Assembly (NCBI GenBank): GCA_030684755.1
Contig: JAUXXN010000078.1
Location: 1-17,819 of the forward strand
Length of the DNA stretch: 17,819 nucleotides
Direction of reading: 5' to 3'
DNA from: Hydrogenophaga sp.
GTDB taxonomy: Bacteria; Pseudomonadota; Gammaproteobacteria; Burkholderiales; Burkholderiaceae_C
The translations under genes were made by a program, and so were the position numbers. Below are positions 1-6,311 of the stretch, one piece after another. The stretch's first letter is position 1; each line of letters begins with the position of its first letter. A model generated the notes under the pieces. The model was not told the origin of the DNA and made no database searches. It was given only the letters and a program-made list of their open reading frames with translations.

Positions 1-144
1 ACGGCAACCGGTGAGGGGCCTCATGTTACGCGGGCATCGGTAGCGTTGTAACGGTGTGGTGACTGATTGACGATGTTGCCCACAGTCGAAGCGATTCGCC
101 CGGCTCCATGGCTTTTGTGGCGGACGCTGCGGCAGAGGTCAGTG
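1..144. other. Left-edge stretch, no gene recognised
   Basis: No frame here gives a recognisable protein. The plus-strand frames that enter from outside the window close at bases 12-14, 41-43 and 49-51, so the tail of an upstream gene could end here. No tRNA-like cloverleaf was seen. A non-coding transcript ending at the hairpin at 145-165 is possible but unsupported. Confidence 0.4.
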
Positions 145-165
145 CCCGCCCCCGAGGGGGTTTTT
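145..165 (+). terminator. Candidate intrinsic terminator, plus strand
   Basis: Five C, then GA, then five G (149-160) is followed at once by five T (161-165), the shape of a rho-independent terminator reading rightward. The stem is short: four pairs with a CGAG loop, or five with a strained two-base loop. It lies just beyond the 3' end of the leftward antitoxin gene, so it would stop transcription entering from the left edge. No convincing plus-strand gene is visible in 1-144; plus-strand frames entering from outside end at 43 or 51. Confidence 0.4.
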
Positions 166-169
166 ACGC

Positions 170-481
170 CTACGTCGACGACGCAATCGGTTGTGCCACC
201 AGCTTGACCCCCAGGGCCCTGCACACGCGGGCGATGGTGTCAAAGCGTGGCTGCGCACCCGGGCGCAGGGCTTTGTACAGAGCTTCACGCGTCAGGCCGC
301 TGTCGCGGGCAATCTGCGACATACCGCGAGCGCGGGCGATGTCGCCCAGCGCAGCGGCCAGCAGAGCAGGGTCGTCGTCCTCGATCACCAAGCTCAAGTA
401 GATGGCAATGTCTTCCTCCGACTTCAGCGCCTCGGCCATATCGAACGTGGGCAGGTCGGCGATGTGGATCTTCTGGGTCAT
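170..481 (-). CDS. higA: Antitoxin of a HigBA-type toxin-antitoxin module
   Basis: A 103-residue DNA-binding antitoxin that would bind and neutralise the RelE-like toxin encoded just upstream and repress the shared promoter. The C-terminal half carries a helix-turn-helix of the Xre/Cro type: MSQIARDSGLTREALYKAL followed by a second helix, matching the 'addiction module antidote protein' family. The N-terminal part (IHIADLPTFDMAEAL...) is the typical leader of that family. I chose ATG at 481 over TTG at 487 because GAGGAG (491-496) is 9 nt from ATG and only 3 nt from TTG. The gene starts 6 nt after the natural toxin stop, the usual toxin-first order. The frame is intact although its toxin is broken. 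The family call is strong; the symbol is by analogy. Confidence 0.85.
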   Translation of the reverse strand: MTQKIHIADLPTFDMAEALKSEEDIAIYLSLVIEDDDPALLAAALGDIARARGMSQIARDSGLTREALYKALRPGAQPRFDTIARVCRALGVKLVAQPIASST

Positions 482-487
482 GGTCAA

Positions 488-784
488 TCACTCCTCAAGG
501 GTTTGAGCCAATGCAATGGCAGCCGCAATGTCGGCCTGCTGCGCGGACTTGTCACCGCCGCCCAGCATGACGATCAGCACACTGCCGCGCTGCACTTAGT
601 ACATGCGCCAGCCGGGGCCGAAGAACTCGCGCATTTCGCTCACACCCTCGCCCACGGGCTTCACGTCGCCCAAATTGCCCAGCGTGACCTTGCGAAGCCG
701 CTTGTTTAGGCGGATGCGCGTCTGGGCATCCTTGAGCCCGTCAAGCCACGCGCTGAATTCAGGCAGGGTTTTGATCGTGTACAT
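488..784 (-). pseudogene. higB: RelE/ParE-superfamily toxin (HigB type) with premature TAA
   Basis: The full frame would encode a 98-residue mRNA-interferase-type toxin starting MYTIKTLPEFSAWLDGL, with the family signature GDVKPVGEGVSE, then EFFGPGWRMY. A TAA at 596-598 replaces codon 63, where the family has a second aromatic residue (WRMYY). Beyond it the same frame continues perfectly: VQRGSVLIVMLGGGDKSAQQ and ADIAAAIALAQTLEE, ending at TGA 488-490, next to the antitoxin. The lost part includes the conserved GGDKS segment, so the 62-residue product should be inactive. A GTG at 808 would add eight residues, but family proteins begin at the MYxI motif. No frameshift is needed; one base explains the break. 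A sequencing error is the main alternative. Confidence 0.85.
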
Positions 785-836
785 GCCATACTGTAATCGA
801 ACGGCCACAGATCCGGAAGACCCATCGCCCGCGACC

Positions 837-848
837 TATGCAAGCATA
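837..848. promoter_or_regulatory. Dyad upstream of higBA, possible operator
   Basis: TATGC-AA-GCATA is a perfect inverted repeat about 53-64 bases upstream of the toxin ATG, in the gap between higBA and the rightward SDR gene. Antitoxins of the HigA group bind short dyads in their own promoter, so this is a natural operator candidate. I could not fit convincing -35/-10 boxes around it. Confidence 0.35.
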
Positions 849-978
849 TTCAAAAGGAACTTGACCAAATGAGCGGCCATCGGCGGCGCGCGGCGACAGG
901 CCGCCAAGGTCAGCGCGCCAAAGGGGTTTGGTGTGCAGGCCCACTGGGGCGCGGGCGCGGCCTGCCCATAATGCGCCC

Positions 979-1752
979 ATGAACCCGACCGCTGCCCCCG
1001 CTGAACCGTCCCCGTTACCACCCGCATCACCCACCGTGTCACCACCCGGCCTGAGCGTGGTGCTGGGCGGCACCGGCGGCATTGGTGCGGCTTTGGTGGC
1101 GCAGTTGCGCGCCCAGGGCTGCGCGGTGCTGGCTTTGGGCCGACAAACCCAGCCAGCGCTGGACTACACCGTCGAATCCACCGTGGCCGCCTGCGCGCAG
1201 CAGGTGGCGCAGCAACTGGCCCACACCGGCCAGCCGCTGGCCCGCCTGATCGTGGCCACTGGGTTTTTGCACGGCACCACCGCCAGCGGCCAGCGCGCCG
1301 AGCCCGAGCGCTCGTGGCAACATCTGAACGCCGACGCACTGGCCCACAGTTTTGCGGTGAACGCCATTGGCCCGGCGCTGGTGATGAAGCATTTTTTGCC
1401 GCTGTTACCGCGCCAAGGCCGTTGCGTGGCGGCGTTTTTGTCGGCGCGCGTGGGCAGCATTGGCGACAACGCGCTGGGTGGTTGGTACGGCTACCGGGCG
1501 TCCAAAGCCGCGCTGAACCAGTTGGTCCACACCGCGGCCATTGAACTGGCGCGGCGCAACCGCGAGGCGCTGTGTGTGGCGTTGCACCCTGGCACGGTGG
1601 ACACCGGCCTGTCACAACCCTTTGCCAAAACCGGCTTGCAAGTGCGCCCGCCTGCGGTGGCGGCGGGCGAGTTGCTGGGCGTGATCGACGGTTTGTCGCA
1701 GGGCAGTTCGGGTGGGTTTTTTGACCACCGTGGCTTGGTGGTGCCCTGGTGA
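979..1752 (+). CDS. SDR-family oxidoreductase, C-factor-like
   Basis: A 257-residue cytoplasmic short-chain dehydrogenase/reductase. After a proline-rich leader (to about residue 26), the Rossmann motif appears as VVLGGTGGIGAALV, a variant of TGxxxGxG. The structural Asn region reads FAVNAIGPALVMKHFLPLL. The catalytic Tyr and Lys are in YRASK (Y172, K176), with Ser at 155 or 160. GSIGDNALGGWYGYRASK is typical of the CsgA/C-factor-like SDR subgroup. The substrate cannot be told. The start is ATG 979; an in-frame upstream start at 928 adds an Arg/Pro-rich stretch with no family support. It is convergent with the hemerythrin gene, 58 bp apart, and stands alone. Confidence 0.85.
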   Translation: MNPTAAPAEPSPLPPASPTVSPPGLSVVLGGTGGIGAALVAQLRAQGCAVLALGRQTQPALDYTVESTVAACAQQVAQQLAHTGQPLARLIVATGFLHGTTASGQRAEPERSWQHLNADALAHSFAVNAIGPALVMKHFLPLLPRQGRCVAAFLSARVGSIGDNALGGWYGYRASKAALNQLVHTAAIELARRNREALCVALHPGTVDTGLSQPFAKTGLQVRPPAVAAGELLGVIDGLSQGSSGGFFDHRGLVVPW

Positions 1753-1810
1753 TGCGACCAGCGGCCAGCCGTTTGAGCGGTTCAGACGCTGTGCTGTCCT
1801 CGAATGTGCT

Positions 1811-2365
1811 TTAGGCGGCGGTTCCGTCGGTGGCGGCTTTCAATTTCAACGCCCGGCGTTTAGCCATTTCGCGGCCCACGCCCGCCATGTCCAGCTGCGC
1901 CAAACGCTGCTTGGCGGCGGGGTAGGCAATCGACTCTTCCAGCAGGATGTGGTCCAAGTACAGCGCTTCAAACACCTCCAAGGCGTGCCGCAGTTCCTGG
2001 GTGTCAAACCACTGGTTGCCGTGGGTGGCGGCTTCCAAGCTGGGCTCAATTTGCAGCCAGTTCTCTTCCAACCAGCCGTGGTCTTGCACCAGGTGTTCGG
2101 TGGCCTGCACCAGCTCGGCGTTTTGGCTGTTCAGCAGCGCGGGGAAAATGTGTTTTTCTTCGTCCAGGTGGTGCTGACGCGCTTCGCTGTTGAAATAAGC
2201 CAACACGCTGCGGGCCTGCTCCCGGTTGGCCGCGTTCAGGCCATCGTTTTCAATCGCGTCCACCAAGGCATGCAGGTGTTTCAACTGCTGCTGAATCTCG
2301 CGGTGGGTGCTGTCGAGAAACTCGAAAACGGCGGTCGACGGGTGTGTAACGGCAGCAGCATTCAT
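1811..2365 (-). CDS. Hemerythrin HHE-domain protein
   Basis: A 184-residue protein predicted to bind a non-haem di-iron centre in a four-helix bundle and so to sense or bind O2 or NO, or to store or protect iron. Candidate ligands are spaced as in HHE domains: H21, H65/H66 with E69/E70 (HHLDEEKHIFP), H91/H96 (HLVQDHGWLEE) and H139 with E143 (DHILLEES). There is no signal peptide or membrane segment. The last 35 residues are basic and Ala-rich beyond the domain. The ATG at 2365 has AGGGG (2373-2377) 7 nt upstream. The promoter carries an FNR-like site (separate entry), suggesting induction at low oxygen. Exact function within the family is unknown. Confidence 0.88.
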   Translation of the reverse strand: MNAAAVTHPSTAVFEFLDSTHREIQQQLKHLHALVDAIENDGLNAANREQARSVLAYFNSEARQHHLDEEKHIFPALLNSQNAELVQATEHLVQDHGWLEENWLQIEPSLEAATHGNQWFDTQELRHALEVFEALYLDHILLEESIAYPAAKQRLAQLDMAGVGREMAKRRALKLKAATDGTAA

Positions 2366-2397
2366 GGAAAACCCCTAGACAAGTGAAGAATGGGTTC

Positions 2398-2438
2398 ATC
2401 ATAAAAATGCTGCGCCGCATCATTTTGATCTAGCGCAA
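2398..2438 (-). promoter_or_regulatory. FNR/Anr-type site and -10 element upstream of hemerythrin gene
   Basis: TTGATCTAGCGCAA at 2425-2438 fits the FNR/Anr pattern TTGAT-N4-ATCAA in one half and 3 of 5 bases of the other half. On the minus strand TATGAT lies at 2403-2398, which places the start of transcription near 2391. The site centre (2431.5) is then about 41 bases upstream, the classic position for activation by FNR-family proteins. Start and spacing are inferred. Confidence 0.55.
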
Positions 2439-2497
2439 ACAAGCGGCTGTCATGCGTATCCGATGTGCCCGCTCCCCAGCCCAGGGATGCCGTGGAT

Positions 2498-2547
2498 CGG
2501 GCTCCGCCCGGCCACAGGCATCGCCCCCGGGGGTGCCGCGAAGCGGC
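2498..2547. repeat. Cluster of GC-rich dyads after the hbd gene
   Basis: Three perfect inverted repeats follow each other within 50 bases: CGGGC-TCC-GCCCG (2498-2510), CCCCC-GGGGG (2524-2533) and GCCGC-GAA-GCGGC (2535-2547). They lie just past the stop codon of the leftward dehydrogenase gene. No T-tract follows on the minus strand, so this is not a textbook terminator. It may act as an mRNA 3' stabiliser or be a copy of a dispersed intergenic repeat. Confidence 0.45.
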
Positions 2548-2555
2548 GCGGGGGG

Positions 2556-3407
2556 TTAGTAGGTGTACACGCCGCGCTTGGTTTTGCGGCCCAGCCAGCC
2601 GGCCGCCACCATTTCTTTCAGCAACGGCGCGGGGCGGTATTTGCTGTCGTTGTACTCGGCCATGTACACATTCATTACCGCCAGGCACACGTCCAGGCCA
2701 ATCATGTCGGCCAGGGCCAGCGGGCCGATGGGCTGGTTGCAGCCCAGTTTCATGCCAGCGTCGATGTCTTCCGCCGTGGCCAGGCCTTCGGCCAGCACAA
2801 AGAAGGCCTCGTTGATCATGGGCACCAAAATGCGGTTGACCACGAAGCCGGGTGCGTTTTTCACGGTGATGGGCGTTTTGCCCAGGGCTTCGGCCATGGC
2901 TTTGACGGCGTCGTGCGTGGCGTCGCTGGTTTGCAGGCCGCGAATGATTTCCACCAGCGCCATCATGGGCACGGGGTTGAAGAAGTGCATGCCAATGAAA
3001 CGGTCGGGGCGCTGCGTGGCGGCGGCCAGCTTGGTGATGCTGATGGAGCTGGTGTTGGTGGCCACGATCACGTCGGCGCCCAGCAAACCGTCGAGCTGCT
3101 GCAAGATTTTGACCTTGAGCGCTTCGTTTTCGGTGGCGGCTTCAATGACCAGCTGCGCACCCTTGAGGTCTTCGTAGTTGGTCGAGCCCTTGATGCGGGC
3201 CAAGGCCGCGTCTTTTTCGGCGACGGTCATTTTTTCTTTTTTGATCAGCCGGTCCAGGCTGCTGGACACGGTGGCCAGGGCTTTGTCCACCGCCGCCTGG
3301 GCAATGTCCACCAACACCACCTGCATGCCGCTGGTGGCGCAGGCCTGCGCAATGCCGTTGCCCATGGTGCCTGAGCCAATAATGCCTACGGTCTGGATGT
3401 TGCTCAT
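2556..3407 (-). CDS. hbd: 3-hydroxybutyryl-CoA dehydrogenase
   Basis: A 283-residue cytoplasmic enzyme that oxidises (S)-3-hydroxyacyl-CoA, typically 3-hydroxybutyryl-CoA, to the 3-ketoacyl-CoA with NAD(P)+. The N-terminal Rossmann fold has GIIGSGTMGNGIA (residues 8-20). The catalytic dyad region has MHFFNPVPMM (H141) and VEIIRG. The C-terminal dimerisation domain begins at NAPGFVVNRIL and ends with GWLGRKTKRGVYTY, the usual family C-terminus. Length matches the stand-alone (non-FadB) family. ATG 3407 was chosen because AGGAG (3416-3420) is 8 nt upstream; an upstream GTG adds eight unsupported residues. It is monocistronic and divergent from the GMC oxidoreductase. Roles in butanoate, phenylacetate or polyhydroxybutyrate metabolism are all possible. 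Confidence 0.93.
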   Translation of the reverse strand: MSNIQTVGIIGSGTMGNGIAQACATSGMQVVLVDIAQAAVDKALATVSSSLDRLIKKEKMTVAEKDAALARIKGSTNYEDLKGAQLVIEAATENEALKVKILQQLDGLLGADVIVATNTSSISITKLAAATQRPDRFIGMHFFNPVPMMALVEIIRGLQTSDATHDAVKAMAEALGKTPITVKNAPGFVVNRILVPMINEAFFVLAEGLATAEDIDAGMKLGCNQPIGPLALADMIGLDVCLAVMNVYMAEYNDSKYRPAPLLKEMVAAGWLGRKTKRGVYTY

Positions 3408-3529
3408 ACGGTTCACTCCTGTGTGTTTCAAGTTAAAAAAAGGATTGCTCGGTACGCCGCCGCCCTTGTGGCCCTGTGAGGCGTCCCGCAGGCGGCTTCG
3501 CTAGGTGACTGCCCCTAACGGAGCGCTGG

Positions 3530-3557
3530 TTGTCATGCTAATTTTCCCCCCTATATT
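3530..3557 (+). promoter_or_regulatory. Sigma70-like promoter for GMC-ABM pair
   Basis: TTGTCA (3530-3535) and TATATT (3552-3557) are separated by 16 bp, giving a start near 3564 and a leader of roughly 75 nt before the GMC ATG. It is the best-scoring promoter by eye in the 233-bp divergent gap. No clear operator was recognised. Confidence 0.5.
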
Positions 3558-3640
3558 GTGGCGTTGCGCCTTGCAATGCTGTGACAGCGGTGCGCGGTTC
3601 GCCAAGTTGAGCGATGCCCGCGCCAGACAACGGAGACTTC

Positions 3641-5272
3641 ATGTTTGATTTCATCATCGTCGGCGGTGGCTCGGCGGGCAGTGTGCTGGCGGGACGCCTG
3701 AGCGAAAACCCGGATGTGCGCGTGGCGCTGCTCGAAGCGGGCCCGGCCGACCACAGTGTGCTCATTCACTGCCCCGCTGGCTTGGCGGTGATCGCCAAGT
3801 ACCAGCTCAACGGCTGGGGTTACAACACCGTGCCGCAGCCGGGGCTGAACGGTCGCCGGGGCTACCAGCCGCGCGGCAAGGTGCTGGGCGGCTCCAGTTC
3901 CGTCAACGCCATGGTGTACGCCCGGGGCCACGCGAGCGACTACGACCACTGGGCCGCCCAGGGCAACACAGGCTGGTCTTATGCCGACGTGTTGCCCTAC
4001 TTCAAACGCGCCGAACACAACGAGCGCGGTGCCGACGCGCTGCACGGCCAGGGCGGCCCGCTGAACGTGATGGACTTGCGCAGCCCCAACCCGTTTTTGC
4101 CCGCGTTCATTGAGGCCGGCCAGCAAGCCGGCTACGCGCACAACACCGACTTCAACGGTCCCGAGCAAGAAGGTGTGGGTGCCTACCAAGTGACGCACAA
4201 AAACGGCGAGCGCTGGAGCGCCGCCAAGGGCTACCTCACGCCCCACCTGGGCCGACCCAACCTGACGGTGATCACAAATGCGCTGACCACCCGGGTGCTG
4301 ATGGACACGGTGAACGGCCAGCCTTGTGCTGTGGGGGTGGAATACCGACCCAACGGCGGACGAGATGCGACCCAGACGATCCACCTGAAGCCCGGTGGCG
4401 AGGTGCTGTTGAGCGCGGGAGCTTTTGGTTCGCCGCAGTTGCTCATGCTCTCGGGCATTGGCCCGGCTGAGCACCTGCGCGGGTTGGGCATTGACGTGGT
4501 GCACGACCTGCCCGGTGTGGGCGAGAACCTGCACGACCACCCCGATGTGGTGATGGTGGTGAACGCCCCGAAATTGACAGACCTGTTTGGCTTGTCGCTG
4601 CCCGGCATGCTGAGCACGTTGAAAGGCATTGTCGAATGGCGCCGCGCCCGAAGCGGGCCGCTGACCAGCAACTTTGCCGAGGCGGGCGGCTTCATCAAGA
4701 GCGCCCCGGACGAAGCCATACCCGACTTGCAACTGCATTTTGTGGTGGGCAAGCTGGTGGACCACGGCCGCAAAACCGTGTTCGGCCACGGTTATTCGTG
4801 CCATGTGTGCCTGTTGCAACCCAAGAGCCGGGGCACGCTGCGCTTGGCCAGCAACGACCCGCAAGTGGCGCCGCTGATCGACCCTGCCTTTTTGAAAGAC
4901 CCCGACGATGCTGCGCGGCTGGTGCGGGGTTTCAAGCGCGTGCGCGAGCTGATGCACCAGCCCGCCCTGAGCCGCCACGGCGGCCAGGAGTCTGCCGCCA
5001 CACGCTTTGTTCAAAGCGATGCGCAGATAGAACAATTCGTGCGCAACCACACCGACACCATCTACCACCCGGTGGGCACCTGCCGCATGGGCAGCGACGC
5101 GCTGGCCGTGGTGGACGCCCGCCTGCGTGTACACGGGGTGGCGGGCCTGCGCGTGGTGGACGCGTCCATCATGCCGCGCGTTGTGGGGGGCAACACCAAT
5201 GCGCCGGTGATCATGGTGGCCGAAAAGGCGGTCGATATGATCCGGGAAGACCGTCAAGCCGCGCTGGCCTGA
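3641..5272 (+). CDS. GMC-family FAD-dependent oxidoreductase
   Basis: A 543-residue glucose-methanol-choline family flavoenzyme, likely an alcohol or choline dehydrogenase-type enzyme passing electrons to an acceptor. The N-terminal FAD-binding motif is [18 protein letters not shown] with LLEAG after it. GMC signature 1 is [18 protein letters not shown] and signature 2 is [15 protein letters not shown]. The catalytic His is H476 in [10 protein letters not shown], and the partner Asn is in GGNTNAP (N518/N520). No signal peptide is seen. ATG 3641 follows GGAG by 5 nt; an upstream ATG at 3614 adds nine unsupported residues. It is followed 34 bp later by the ABM gene, probably in one operon. Substrate is not deducible; BetA- and AlkJ-like activities both fit. 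Confidence 0.9.
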   Translation: MFDFIIVGGGSAGSVLAGRLSENPDVRVALLEAGPADHSVLIHCPAGLAVIAKYQLNGWGYNTVPQPGLNGRRGYQPRGKVLGGSSSVNAMVYARGHASDYDHWAAQGNTGWSYADVLPYFKRAEHNERGADALHGQGGPLNVMDLRSPNPFLPAFIEAGQQAGYAHNTDFNGPEQEGVGAYQVTHKNGERWSAAKGYLTPHLGRPNLTVITNALTTRVLMDTVNGQPCAVGVEYRPNGGRDATQTIHLKPGGEVLLSAGAFGSPQLLMLSGIGPAEHLRGLGIDVVHDLPGVGENLHDHPDVVMVVNAPKLTDLFGLSLPGMLSTLKGIVEWRRARSGPLTSNFAEAGGFIKSAPDEAIPDLQLHFVVGKLVDHGRKTVFGHGYSCHVCLLQPKSRGTLRLASNDPQVAPLIDPAFLKDPDDAARLVRGFKRVRELMHQPALSRHGGQESAATRFVQSDAQIEQFVRNHTDTIYHPVGTCRMGSDALAVVDARLRVHGVAGLRVVDASIMPRVVGGNTNAPVIMVAEKAVDMIREDRQAALA

Positions 5273-5306
5273 CGTTGGTACAACCCATTTTTTCGGAGCC
5301 CACCCC

Positions 5307-5606
5307 ATGATTCTTGAACACGCCGACATCCGCATCGACCCCGCCCGAGCCACCGAATTTGAGGCCGCCATTGAACGCGGCGCCAGCACCGTCATCGCCC
5401 AGGCCCAAGGCTTCAAAGGCTACAAAGTCAACCGCAGCATCGAGAGCCCGGGCCGCTACATCCTGACCATTTATTGGGACACGCTGGAAGACCACACCGT
5501 GGGCTTCCGCCAGTCACCGGCGTTTGCCGAATGGCGCGCCATCGTGGGTCCGTTCTTTGCCCAGCCGCCGGTGGTGGAGCATTTGGAACTGGTGTGCAAG
5601 AGCTGA
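5307..5606 (+). CDS. Antibiotic biosynthesis monooxygenase (ABM) domain protein
   Basis: A 99-residue ferredoxin-like-fold protein of the ABM/dimeric alpha-beta barrel superfamily. Family marks are the N-terminal strand (ILEHADIRIDP), the EFEAAIERG helix, the GFKGYKVNRSIESPGRYIL strand pair, WDTLEDHTVGFRQSPAFAEW, and the C-terminal VVEHLELV. Such proteins are cofactor-independent monooxygenases, haem-degrading enzymes or small stress proteins; nothing here decides which. GGAG (5295-5298) lies 8 nt before the ATG. It is 34 bp downstream of the GMC gene on the same strand, which suggests co-expression and perhaps a shared substrate pathway. It ends convergent with mazF across 44 bp. Confidence 0.82.
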   Translation: MILEHADIRIDPARATEFEAAIERGASTVIAQAQGFKGYKVNRSIESPGRYILTIYWDTLEDHTVGFRQSPAFAEWRAIVGPFFAQPPVVEHLELVCKS

Positions 5607-5650
5607 TGCTATGAAGTCGAGTACAAGTTATGCCCTGTTTATAAATACAC

Positions 5651-6004
5651 TCAGTCAATCACCAGCAGCGCCTTGATCTTGGCCCGTACATGCTGCATCA
5701 CAGCAGCGGACACCTTGCCTTTTTGCTTGGCCTTGCGGGCACGCCAGTCCAGCGATTTCACTTGGTCTGACAACACCGCCCCAGCCACGCCGCCCACGCC
5801 GCCCACATCGGTCAACACCTCAAACGGGTAGCCTTTGATTTGGGTGGTGAGCGGGCAGCACACCATCAGGTTGGTTTTGTCGTTGTAGCTGGCCGGGCTG
5901 ATGACCAAGGCAGGCCTGTGCCCCGCCTGTTCATGGCCGGCCTGGGGGTCAAACTCCAGCCAGACGATGTCGCCACTGTCTGGCACATAGGCACGCTTGA
6001 CCAT
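5651..6004 (-). CDS. mazF: MazF-type endoribonuclease toxin
   Basis: A 117-residue sequence-specific mRNA interferase closely resembling the Escherichia coli MazF pattern: YVPDSGDIVWLEFDP, then EQAGHRPALVISP (E25, R30), CCPLTTQIKGYPFEV, and LSDQVKSLDWRARKAKQKG. The conserved residues expected for RNA cleavage and the SH3-like fold are present, so it should be active when free. One local oddity is the GGVGGV insert before AGAVLSDQVKS, encoded by a 9-bp tandem repeat. The ATG at 6004 shares one base with the mazE stop (TGATG), so translation is probably coupled; in-frame GTG codons at 6010 and 6007 are less likely. The toxin is held by MazE encoded just upstream. Confidence 0.93.
   Translation of the reverse strand: MVKRAYVPDSGDIVWLEFDPQAGHEQAGHRPALVISPASYNDKTNLMVCCPLTTQIKGYPFEVLTDVGGVGGVAGAVLSDQVKSLDWRARKAKQKGKVSAAVMQHVRAKIKALLVID
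5785..5811. repeat. 9-bp tandem repeat inside mazF
   Basis: CCACGCCGC occurs twice in direct succession (5785-5793, 5794-5802), and a third, diverged unit (CCACATCGG) follows. On the coding strand this gives a Gly-Gly-Val repeat in the loop between the KGYPFEV strand and the DQVKS helix of MazF. It is in frame and does not disturb the flanking motifs. Confidence 0.7.
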
Positions 6005-6246
6005 CACCACGCCTCTTGCCCGCGTTGTGCGCCGGTGTCCACCTCGGCATGTAGCTTGTCGGGCGTGATGCCACCCAACAGCTCATCCAGGCTGTAAGCC
6101 ACTTTGTTGGATGGCTCAATGACGATACGGCCACGGTTGACCGTGATGTTCACTGGCTGGTCAAGGCTGAATTCAGCCTCTTTCAAGACCGACACCGGAA
6201 GGCGCAAGGCTGGGCTGTTGCCCCATTTTCGAATCACCGCTTCCAT
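6004..6246 (-). CDS. mazE: MazE-type AbrB-family antitoxin
   Basis: An 80-residue antitoxin. The first 45 residues form a swapped-hairpin AbrB/SpoVT DNA-binding domain: MEAVIRKWGNSPALRLP, then SLDQPVNITVNRGRIVIEP. The rest (YSLDELLGGITPDKLHAEVDTG) is the acidic toxin-binding tail that wraps MazF. It should repress its own promoter. AGAGGA (6253-6258) sits 6 nt before the ATG. It overlaps mazF by one base and lies 61 bp downstream of arginase on the same strand, with its own promoter (separate entry). Length and layout match functional MazE proteins. Confidence 0.92.
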   Translation of the reverse strand: MEAVIRKWGNSPALRLPVSVLKEAEFSLDQPVNITVNRGRIVIEPSNKVAYSLDELLGGITPDKLHAEVDTGAQRGQEAW

Positions 6247-6277
6247 GATTTTTCCTCTTCAATCAGTTTGAAATGTA

Positions 6278-6311
6278 TCTACATTGTAGAAACTTTTTGA
6301 AGCCTATTCAA
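6278..6311 (-). promoter_or_regulatory. mazEF promoter with palindromic operator
   Basis: On the minus strand TTGAAT (6311-6306), a 17-bp spacer and TACAAT (6288-6283) make a near-ideal sigma70 promoter. A perfect 13-bp palindrome, TCTACA-T-TGTAGA (6278-6290), covers the -10 box and is the likely autoregulatory MazE/MazEF operator. The -35 box overlaps the arginase stop codon (6308-6310). Confidence 0.65.

Noticed and set aside
21..224. 67-codon minus-strand frame and 108-401 plus-strand frame
   Set aside because: Both overlap the antitoxin gene or have no start signal or motif; composition is that of non-coding frames.
3551..5416. 621-codon open frame on the minus strand
   Set aside because: It is antisense to the GMC gene in GC-rich DNA; the His/Val/Gln-rich translation has no family features, whereas the plus strand encodes a complete, motif-bearing enzyme.
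5607..5650. Possible terminator between the ABM gene and mazF
   Set aside because: The AT-rich stretch has no stable stem followed by T or A runs.
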